Shown piece by piece: positions 57,468-64,000 of a DNA stretch of 64,000 nt. Position 1 is the stretch's first letter; the number at the start of each line of letters is the position of its first letter. The position numbers and the translations under genes are program-made. The stretch lies in contig NZ_CP021382.1 of NCBI RefSeq assembly GCF_002162135.1, positions 2,974,001 to 3,038,000 of the forward strand, given 5' to 3'. This DNA is from Cellvibrio sp. PSBB006. GTDB taxonomy: Bacteria; Pseudomonadota; Gammaproteobacteria; Pseudomonadales; Cellvibrionaceae. Below the pieces are notes generated by a model that saw only the letters and a program-made list of their open reading frames with translations, was not told the DNA's origin and did no database searches.

Positions 57468-59600
57468 TTACGCTGGAATGGATTTAACCCGCGGTTCCCG
57501 CGCCCACACACGATGATGGGCAATAGCCGCCGCAAACGCACCGAAGACATCCTTCGCCGATGCACCTGTCACCAGGCCGTCGTCCGCGTCCAGCACCAGG
57601 CGCGCTGTCAATTCGCACGCTGCTCCGCACAAGGCGATGGCTTTCAAATGTTTGTAGGCTTCCAACAAATAATGCACGGCAGTACCACTCGCCACTAAAG
57701 CTTTCGCTGCATCCTCCCCGCCGGGAATAAATATGGCATCGAACGCAATGGATGGCATGCCTTCCATGGATGCATCGGGTGTTAAGGTTGCACCTTCATG
57801 CGTTTTTATCAGTGCCGCTGATGGTCCGATCAGCTTGGTACTGGCGCCTTCGCGCTTGGCTTCTTTCATGACGTAGTCAACATCGCTGCCATCTACACCC
57901 TCGGCGATAAGAATCGCGATCTTGCGCGACATAATATTGCCAGGCAATAAATTCATTTGACTCAATGCCGGTGATACCTCCGGTGCCGTCACCCGCAAAG
58001 GCACCGTCGGCCCCTGCGGCGGTTGTACACCGATATTTTCCGCGACCCGCGTCGCCAGCCCCAGATCGATATTGGCAAGAATCTCATTCACTTGTCGCTC
58101 GCGAATGTGCATGCGCTCTACTTTGCTCAATTCAAAACTGTAGGCCGCAATAATGTGTTCCTGTTCGTGCAGGCTCATGCTGTTCCAGAAAAGCCGCGCC
58201 TGGGAAAAGAAATCGCCAAAGGATTCGCTGCGGTCGCGAACCTTATGGCCGGACATAGTTTCGCGGTAAGAATCAAAACCACCGCCGACCTCAGCTTCCG
58301 GCGTTTCTTTCGGCCAACCACCATCGATGGAATTCGGTTCATAACTGGCGCGACCTTTATTGATGGTTTGTCGATGAAATGAATCGCGTTGATTATTGTG
58401 GAAGGGGCACACCGGACGATTGATGGGAATTTCATTGAAATTCGGTCCGCCCAAACGCAGGAGCTGTGTGTCTGTGTAAGAAAATAACCGGCCTTGCATC
58501 AAGGGATCATTACTGAAGTCAATTCCCGGTACGATGTTACCGACATGGAATGCAGCCTGCTCGGTTTCGGCAAAATAATTATCCGGGTTGCGATTGAGCA
58601 CCATGCGCCCGACGGGGCGTACCGGCACCAGTTCTTCAGGAATAAGCTTGGTGGGGTCCAGCAGATCAAAATCAAATTTACATTCGTCCTCTTCCGGCAC
58701 GACCTGAATGCCCAATTCCCACTGCGGATAATCGCCTTTTTCAATATCGTCCCACAGCATACGTCGGTGGAAATCCGGGTCTTTCCCCGCAAGTTTTTGC
58801 GCTTCATCCCATACCAGCGAGTACACACCGGATATTGGTTTCCAATGGAATTTGACAAACACACTCTTACCCGCTGCATTAATCAATCGGAAGGTGTGCA
58901 CACCAAATCCCTGCATCGCGCGGAAACTCACAGGAATGGCGCGATCAGACATGGTCCACAACACCATGTGCGCCGACTCCGGCGTTAATGACACAAAATC
59001 CCAAAAGGTATCGTGCGCCGACTGGCCGGTGGGAATTTCATTGTGGGGTTCGGGTTTCACCGCATGGACAAAGTCGGGAAATTTAATGGCGTCCTGAATA
59101 AAAAACACCGGCATGTTATTGCCCACCAGATCGAAGTTACCTTCTTCGGTATAAAACTTGGTGGCAAAGCCGCGTACATCGCGCACCGTGTCGGCAGAAC
59201 CACGCGGGCCTTGCACGGTAGAAAATCGCACAAACACCGGGGTTTTCAATGACGGATCATTCAGGAAGTGCGCTTTGGTCACATCTTTTAATGGCTCATA
59301 AACTTCAAAATAACCGTGAGCGGCGGCGCCACGCGCATGCACAACCCGCTCGGGAATACGCTCATGGTCAAAATGCGTGATCTTTTCACGCATTAAAAAA
59401 TCTTCCAGCAGCGAAGGACCACGCTCGCCGGCTTTCAAGGTGTTTTGATTGTTAGCGATCTTCACGCCCGTGCTGTTCGTCAGGGATTCGCCGGTAGCAT
59501 CTTCACGATAGTTTTCCAACTGCTCCAATTTTTTATTGGTATTTTCACGATCCGTAGTATCGGTACCGGCTACTTCACTGCGCTTGTTTGTATCTGCCAT
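57468..59600 (-). CDS. katE: Large-subunit catalase (HPII type)
   Basis: A 710-residue catalase that disproportionates hydrogen peroxide. The clade 2 layout is clear: an extended N-terminus, [17 protein letters not shown] with the distal His, [19 protein letters not shown], and [18 protein letters not shown] with the proximal haem Tyr. A C-terminal DJ-1/GATase-like domain runs about 555-700 ([39 protein letters not shown]). Purines GGGGAGAGGAAG immediately precede the ATG. Stationary-phase stress catalases of this type accompany ku, ligD and trehalose genes in pseudomonads. Confidence 0.95.
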   Translation of the reverse strand: MADTNKRSEVAGTDTTDRENTNKKLEQLENYREDATGESLTNSTGVKIANNQNTLKAGERGPSLLEDFLMREKITHFDHERIPERVVHARGAAAHGYFEVYEPLKDVTKAHFLNDPSLKTPVFVRFSTVQGPRGSADTVRDVRGFATKFYTEEGNFDLVGNNMPVFFIQDAIKFPDFVHAVKPEPHNEIPTGQSAHDTFWDFVSLTPESAHMVLWTMSDRAIPVSFRAMQGFGVHTFRLINAAGKSVFVKFHWKPISGVYSLVWDEAQKLAGKDPDFHRRMLWDDIEKGDYPQWELGIQVVPEEDECKFDFDLLDPTKLIPEELVPVRPVGRMVLNRNPDNYFAETEQAAFHVGNIVPGIDFSNDPLMQGRLFSYTDTQLLRLGGPNFNEIPINRPVCPFHNNQRDSFHRQTINKGRASYEPNSIDGGWPKETPEAEVGGGFDSYRETMSGHKVRDRSESFGDFFSQARLFWNSMSLHEQEHIIAAYSFELSKVERMHIRERQVNEILANIDLGLATRVAENIGVQPPQGPTVPLRVTAPEVSPALSQMNLLPGNIMSRKIAILIAEGVDGSDVDYVMKEAKREGASTKLIGPSAALIKTHEGATLTPDASMEGMPSIAFDAIFIPGGEDAAKALVASGTAVHYLLEAYKHLKAIALCGAACELTARLVLDADDGLVTGASAKDVFGAFAAAIAHHRVWAREPRVKSIPA

Positions 59601-59729
59601 CTTCCTCTCCCCCTGTTGATTGTTTGGTTGCTAATCGTTGCTGGATGCGGTGTTGTTATTATTCTCATAACTTATTTTTCAGATGACGACGGAAGCCCCT
59701 GCCTCCGTCGCATCAATCCTGAAATGTCA

Positions 59730-59906
59730 TCAGGATTTACGGCCGCCGCCGTGACTGTTTGCACCACCTTTGCGTCCGGCTTCTGCGGCGCGCTCAGGAT
59801 CATTCTTAAAATTACCGCCGCTAACCTGGCCACCTTTTCTACCCGCCTCTGCGGCACGCTCGGGATCACGGGCAAAGTTACCTTTACCACCTCGTTGCTG
59901 TGTCAT
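59730..59906 (-). CDS. KGG-motif stress protein
   Basis: A 58-residue hydrophilic protein of two Gly-rich repeats (NFARDPERAAEAGRKGGQ and NFKNDPERAAEAGRKGGA). This is the KGG/GsiB-type stress motif found in desiccation-related and general stress proteins. Start at 59906 has GAGGAAA eight bases upstream; the frame itself opens at 59966. Probably disordered. It sits directly upstream of katE on the same strand. Confidence 0.9.
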   Translation of the reverse strand: MTQQRGGKGNFARDPERAAEAGRKGGQVSGGNFKNDPERAAEAGRKGGANSHGGGRKS

Positions 59907-60179
59907 AGTGATTTCCTCATAGTTGGTTAATACATTAATGACTTGAGAGCATAAGCTCCTCATCATGGAGGATGATCCGCTTGATAGGTTCGTTTTGTTT
60001 TTATAGTTTTTAACGATTAAAAAGAAAATTTAGAGCTGTTCGTTTGGCATCACACATTGATGTCGCCGGATGTTTCCTTTGGCGAATTGATTGATGGTTC
60101 CTGTCAAACAAATGCTCCCCTGAAGGTCAAAAATGACCTTAACCTTATCTACCGGCAGCGTTTAAACAGGAGACAGATC

Positions 60180-60542
60180 ATGGCCAGAGGTAGCAAAGAA
60201 AAATATACCGAGCAACAAAAACGTAAAGCAGAGCATATTGAAGAAGGCTACAAGGAAAAGGGAGTCAATAGCGAAAAAGCCGAAGCCATTGCATGGGCTA
60301 CGGTCAATAAACAGTCCGGCGGCGGTGAACGCGGCGGCTCAGGAAAAGAAACGTCCGCCACTGAAAAACAGCAGGCACGAAAAACCTCGGCAAAACGCGC
60401 GGCAGCCTCTCGTAGGGGTGTGCCCCGCTCCCAATCGCTCGACATGGAAACCAAGGAAAGCTTACTCAAAAAAGCCCGCGCAAAAAATATCCACGGCCGA
60501 TCTACGATGAACAAAGAACAACTTATTGAAGCGCTGCGTTAA
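60180..60542 (+). CDS. Small basic plasmid-stabilization-like/Rho-N-like protein
   Basis: A 120-residue very basic protein. The first half (SKEKYTEQQKRKAEHIEEGY..GVNSEKAEAIAWATVNKQSGGG) is the pattern annotated as plasmid-stabilization-like or stress-linked small protein in many proteobacteria. Residues about 90-120 (ETKESLLKKARAKNIHGRSTMNKEQLIEALR) resemble a SAP/Rho-N helical nucleic-acid-binding motif. GGAGA six bases before the ATG at 60180 picks the start over the frame opening at 60057. Role unknown; stress context. Confidence 0.75.
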   Translation: MARGSKEKYTEQQKRKAEHIEEGYKEKGVNSEKAEAIAWATVNKQSGGGERGGSGKETSATEKQQARKTSAKRAAASRRGVPRSQSLDMETKESLLKKARAKNIHGRSTMNKEQLIEALR

Positions 60543-60604
60543 GTGCCCCTTGAGGATTCCTGTACCAGCAAGGTGTAGGACTGCCAACACGTTAATGACA
60601 TGCA

Positions 60605-60634
60605 TCTTCGTGCGCGCACGCACGAAGAAATTTT
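60605..60634 (+). terminator. Terminator after the small basic gene
   Basis: TCTTCGTGCG pairs perfectly with CGCACGAAGA over a four-base loop, followed by AATTTTCCCC. The stem is very strong; the T-tract is short. The remaining 224-base gap to the next gene is otherwise empty. Confidence 0.65.
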
Positions 60635-60766
60635 CCCCTATCTTTTAGACTTGGGTAACTGAGTTACATTGCTGGAAAACCAAGCGGCGAGCGCGAAACT
60701 TTTGCCCCCCGTTTTTTTCTAGATGTCTGGATGTAATGATGCTCACTTTTATGAAGGGTCCAGCCT

Positions 60767-61372
60767 ATGAACGGAATGAATCTCCTGCGCAACAGCGTAG
60801 TGGCATTGGCATTTAGCGTGGCAGCGTCATTTGCGGTTGCAGATGAAGACACCGCTTTTTTTATTGATGAAGCCTTGATGAAAGGGTGGGTGGAAGTTGC
60901 CAACGCCAAATTGGCACTGGAAGAATCCAGTTCACAGGAAGTCAAGGCCTTTGCAAATCACATGATCAATGAACATGAAGATATCAATGCGGAGCTGATG
61001 GCTCTCGCCCGGGAGAAAAATGTCCAACTCACCCGTAGCGACGAGTTACAGGAACGCGTAAAGCCCTTGATGCTTAAAATCCGCGTCGGAGAATATTTTG
61101 ATATCGCTTACGCAAACAATCAGGTCATTGCGCATCAGCAGACGTTACGAATGTTACAGCGTGCGGTTGATTCATCAGACGCTGATATTGTCACATTCGC
61201 CAGAAGAAATCTCCCGGTTATAGAACAGCACCTGCGCATGGCTGAGCAACTGGTAGCGGCTACCGCAGAAACCAAAACCGATATTTATCAGGATCGCGAA
61301 GGAAAAACTTACGACAATCATCAGCATCTGAAAGATCTGGATGAAGACACCAACCAGACTGACAATCCGTAA
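60767..61372 (+). CDS. Exported DUF4142 protein 1
   Basis: A 201-residue protein with a signal peptide (MNGMNLLRNSVVALAFSVAASFAVA). The mature part is all-helical DUF4142: FIDEALMKGWVEVANAKLALEESSSQEVKAFANHMINEHEDINAELMALAREKN. DUF4142 is a ferritin-like four-helix family of unknown function, often in stress regions. The ATG at 60767 is preceded by GAAGGGTCCAGCCT with a site about nine bases away. A close paralogue starts 22 bases after its stop. Confidence 0.88.
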   Translation: MNGMNLLRNSVVALAFSVAASFAVADEDTAFFIDEALMKGWVEVANAKLALEESSSQEVKAFANHMINEHEDINAELMALAREKNVQLTRSDELQERVKPLMLKIRVGEYFDIAYANNQVIAHQQTLRMLQRAVDSSDADIVTFARRNLPVIEQHLRMAEQLVAATAETKTDIYQDREGKTYDNHQHLKDLDEDTNQTDNP

Positions 61373-61393
61373 TCACGTTTTTTGGGATAAGAC

Positions 61394-62053
61394 ATGAAAA
61401 CAATCACGTTACTATTCAGTTATTTTTCGATCCTGTTGGTATCGCTGTGCTGCGTCATGGCCGTTGCTGATGAACAGTTTACCGCTGCTACCTTTGTCGA
61501 CCAGGCTTCCGCTAAAGGCATCGCCGAAATTGAAGCGGGTCATTTGGCGTTACGTGAATCTTCGCAGCCTGACGTGAAGCGTTTTGCCCGCACAATGATC
61601 AGCGAACACGGCTCCATCAACCGTAACCTGATCCGCCTCGCGCAGCGCAAAGATATTCCCATTGCCGATGAAGCAGAGCTGCTCAACAAAGCCAAACTCA
61701 CTATGCTGAAAGTGCGCGACGGCGAATCATTTGATATTGCCTATGCAAGAAATCAGATCACCACCCACGAGGAAGTAATCAGCCTGTTTCAAAAAGCGGT
61801 GTTTCTCGACGATGCCGATATCAGTAAGTTTGCCGAAAAAAATCTGCCCGTGTTGCAGGAACATCGGCGGATGGCTGAAACATTGTTAGCCACGATAAAA
61901 CCGGCGGGCGTGGAATTACCACCGCGCAAAACCTTTGATGCCCCTGCCGATGAACCGGTGGAACCCGAGCAACCGGTGTTGCAACCGGCCCCGCGCGAGA
62001 TGAATCCCGGCGATAACACGCAGCCACAACCACCTGCTGACACAATTCAATAA
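61394..62053 (+). CDS. Exported DUF4142 protein 2 with Pro-rich tail
   Basis: A 219-residue paralogue of the preceding gene, with a signal peptide (FSYFSILLVSLCCVMAVA) and the same DUF4142 core (FVDQASAKGIAEIEAGHLALRESSQPDVKRFARTMISEHGSINRNLIRLAQ). A Pro/Glu-rich extension of about 45 residues follows (VEPEQPVLQPAPREM), a probable flexible linker or wall-spanning tail. Tandem duplication with divergence; co-transcribed with copy 1 and the lipoprotein. Confidence 0.88.
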   Translation: MKTITLLFSYFSILLVSLCCVMAVADEQFTAATFVDQASAKGIAEIEAGHLALRESSQPDVKRFARTMISEHGSINRNLIRLAQRKDIPIADEAELLNKAKLTMLKVRDGESFDIAYARNQITTHEEVISLFQKAVFLDDADISKFAEKNLPVLQEHRRMAETLLATIKPAGVELPPRKTFDAPADEPVEPEQPVLQPAPREMNPGDNTQPQPPADTIQ

Positions 62054-62068
62054 TCTGGAGGATTAACT

Positions 62069-62452
62069 ATGAAGAAAACGTTGCCGTTTACTCGTCTGTT
62101 TGCAGCGACTCGTATGTTTGCTATAGGTACCCTTGCCTGTCTGACATTGGCCGCTTGCTCGCCCGACAATGATCCCCAGCCCACTACAAACAATTCACCG
62201 ACGATAAATCCTGAATCACAAACCCCTAACACGCCGAATACGCAGACTCCCGGGCACACTCCTAGCGGTGTGGAAGATAATATGGAGCAGTATGAAGAGA
62301 ACAATATGAACGCGAGCCTTGGCTACGGATCGAGTTCATCGTCGTCCAGCATGGACAATAGTATGAGCAGCTCCAGCGCGACTATACCGGGTGAAAATCT
62401 GGATACTGACCGCGGTGTCGGGACCGTACCCCCAACCACCTACTCTGACTAA
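62069..62452 (+). CDS. Asn/Ser-rich putative lipoprotein
   Basis: A 127-residue protein with a lipoprotein signal ending in the lipobox LAAC (near residue 30), followed by a disordered Pro/Thr/Asn region and a polyserine run (GSSSSSSSMDNSMSSSSA), as in secreted Cellvibrio proteins. CTGGAGG lies seven bases before the ATG. No domain recognised. It follows the DUF4142 pair by 15 bases in the same direction and is probably part of their operon. Confidence 0.7.
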   Translation: MKKTLPFTRLFAATRMFAIGTLACLTLAACSPDNDPQPTTNNSPTINPESQTPNTPNTQTPGHTPSGVEDNMEQYEENNMNASLGYGSSSSSSSMDNSMSSSSATIPGENLDTDRGVGTVPPTTYSD

Positions 62453-62573
62453 AACGCATCATCCCGCACCGCGCGGCAGGGAGGCCGCTGGTGCGACAAT
62501 TTGCCACATTGGACCTCCCCCGCTTTTCCTCTACATTCGTCCCTTTCATATAAATCAACAAAATGGGGACGTT

Positions 62574-64000
62574 ATGGGTCTGCGTAACACCAGCCTTGCC
62601 AGACAGATCCCACACTTTACTCTGGCAGTATTCGGTCAACTTGCAATTGTCACGTCATCCGCTGTCGCACACGAGGCGACGCAGATTAAAAATGTCGAAG
62701 AAGTTCGCGTGTGGGGCGAGCAGAAAGACAGTCGCCAAGCGGGTTATACCAACCCCACCAGCCTGCTGACCCAGGAAGATATGGTCAGCATCAACGTCGC
62801 CACGACGGAAGACCTGGTGAAGTACGAGCCCAGTATCGTCATCCGCAAACGCTACATCGGCGATTCCAACGGCACCTTAGGCCTGCGCGGCTCGAACATG
62901 TTTGCCACCTCCCGCTCCATGGTGTTTGCCGACGGCGTGCCGCTGCATTATTTACTGCAATCGCGCTGGAGCGGTGCGCCGCGCTGGACCATGGTCAGCG
63001 CCAGCGAAATTGCCCAGGTTGAAATTTTGTACGGCCCGTTTTCAGCGGAGTACAGCGGTAATTCCATGGGTGGTGTGGTGCTGATTGAAACCGCGATTCC
63101 GCAAGAGCGCGAAGTCCATGTGGATCTGGATTATTTTTCCCAGGATTTCGATGCCTATGGCTTTGATGACACGCTGAATGGTCACAAGGCATTTATTTCT
63201 TACGGCGATAAATTCGGCGATCTGAGTTTTTATGTGTCCTACAATCGGTTGGAAAATGACAGCCAGCCGCAGTCGTTTTATTTTGACAACGGTGAGCCCG
63301 AGGGTAATCTCGTGCCCGTCAACGGAGCCGTCGCTGGCCAGGATGTATTTGGCGAACCTGCATTGTATTTTGGTGATACAGGCGTAGAGCAAGCCACAAC
63401 CGACAACTTCAAATTAAAATTGGGTTACGACTTCGGTAATTGGTCAACGTTATTGAATGTTGCTTACGAAGATCGCAACACCCTGCGCGATTCTGCAAAT
63501 TCTTATCTGGTGGACGCCGACGGCGTAACTCGCTGGTCCGGCGATTTCGTGCAAGACGGCGTGGCCCTTGATATCAGAGAAAACCGCCTGGGTGCCAGCA
63601 ACCTTGATCGCCAGAGTCTGTCGGTTGGCTTCCGTGTAAAAGGTGATCTCAGCGATAACCTGCGCTTCGAAGGCAATGCCAGCGACTTCCGCATTGTGAA
63701 AGATAACAGCCGCGCGTCCAGCCACAACCCCAATGACCCTTTATTTACCGGTCGCGGCCAAACCACCGACTACGATGACACTGGCTGGCAAACCCTGGAA
63801 GGCAAATTTATCCTGAGTGATGTTGGTGTGGACGGTCTGGAATTAATTACCGGCGCGCGTTACGAGGCCTACCAGTTAAATCTGGATGTCTATAACTCAC
63901 TCGACTGGACGCGCGGCGACAACAATGGTTACAGCAGTCGCAGCGGCGGCGAAACTGAAATCAGCGCGGCGTTTATCCAGGCTAACTGGGCGATCAATGA
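62574..64000 (+). CDS. TonB-dependent receptor, N-terminal part
   Basis: An open frame of 475 codons running off the window end. A signal peptide (about 33 residues) is followed by a plug domain: VRVWGEQKDSRQAGYTNPTSLL, TTEDLVKYEPSIVIRKRYIGDSNG, GLRGSNMFATSRSMVFADGVPLHY, and AQVEILYGPFSAEYSGNSMGGVVLIET, all standard for plug domains. Beta-barrel strands follow. The ligand is unknown; no starch-type operator or siderophore cluster is visible nearby. The ATG at 62574 is preceded by GGGGAC five bases away. The barrel's end lies outside the window. Confidence 0.9.
   Translation, partial: MGLRNTSLARQIPHFTLAVFGQLAIVTSSAVAHEATQIKNVEEVRVWGEQKDSRQAGYTNPTSLLTQEDMVSINVATTEDLVKYEPSIVIRKRYIGDSNGTLGLRGSNMFATSRSMVFADGVPLHYLLQSRWSGAPRWTMVSASEIAQVEILYGPFSAEYSGNSMGGVVLIETAIPQEREVHVDLDYFSQDFDAYGFDDTLNGHKAFISYGDKFGDLSFYVSYNRLENDSQPQSFYFDNGEPEGNLVPVNGAVAGQDVFGEPALYFGDTGVEQATTDNFKLKLGYDFGNWSTLLNVAYEDRNTLRDSANSYLVDADGVTRWSGDFVQDGVALDIRENRLGASNLDRQSLSVGFRVKGDLSDNLRFEGNASDFRIVKDNSRASSHNPNDPLFTGRGQTTDYDDTGWQTLEGKFILSDVGVDGLELITGARYEAYQLNLDVYNSLDWTRGDNNGYSSRSGGETEISAAFIQANWAIN

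Noticed and set aside
1..64000. CRISPR arrays, rRNA and tRNA genes
   Set aside because: No regularly spaced direct repeats and no recognisable rRNA or tRNA sequence was seen on reading through. A covariance search could still find a missed tRNA.

Overview
The window most likely comes from a gammaproteobacterial chromosome of the Cellvibrionaceae type (Cellvibrio-like). The reasons are long polyserine linkers in secreted proteins, starch-binding modules fused to enzymes, DUF1552/DUF1592-type redox proteins, a TonB-dependent receptor, and a stress and trehalose gene set familiar from pseudomonads. No rRNA, tRNA or CRISPR array was found. The species assignment is inference.

Layout. 1-2.7 kb: end of an FAD oxidoreductase, then a membrane-anchored AraC-type regulator and a class I methyltransferase. 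2.7-12.6 kb: a starch locus. A giant secreted multidomain redox protein and a Tat-exported DUF1552 protein diverge from a secreted GH13 alpha-amylase, and the shared intergenic region carries two matching 14-bp palindromes. 13-17.3 kb: membrane acyltransferase-like protein, GT-C-like membrane protein, MscS channel. 17.3-17.6 kb: a broken cinA/pncC-like gene. 17.9-26.8 kb: glgA-treZ-treY-DUF2934-glgX, which makes glycogen-type glucan and converts it to trehalose. 26.9-35.3 kb: an AT-rich block of small minus-strand genes, several separated by attC-like sites, with no integrase. It includes an Arr rifampin ADP-ribosyltransferase cassette, a DJ-1/PfpI relative without its cysteine, two proteins with HEPN-like motifs, and gene remnants. 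35.7-43.7 kb: CBS protein, zinc alcohol dehydrogenase, DUF72, then ybhP-clsB-ybhN-clsB-ybhN. 43.9-47.4 kb: unknown secreted proteins and a thiolase-fold protein next to a possible effector/immunity pair. 47.5-55.7 kb: class I amidotransferase, TreS-maltokinase fusion, LigD and Ku. 55.9-57.1 kb: an IS110-family element inserted in a REP-like palindrome, with a readable candidate bridge RNA. 57.2-62.5 kb: KatE-type catalase, KGG protein, a small basic protein, two DUF4142 proteins and a Ser-rich lipoprotein. 62.6 kb to the end: the start of a TonB-dependent receptor.

How it fits together. GlgA, TreZ, TreY, GlgX and TreS form two trehalose routes. With Ku/LigD repair, catalase, cardiolipin synthases, MscS and small stress proteins they make up a desiccation/osmotic/oxidative stress cluster. 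The cassette array interrupts that cluster. The amylase and the redox protein look like a coregulated outer-surface or secreted starch system. A seven-copy REP-like palindrome family marks intergenic spots across the window and provided the target for the IS110 element.
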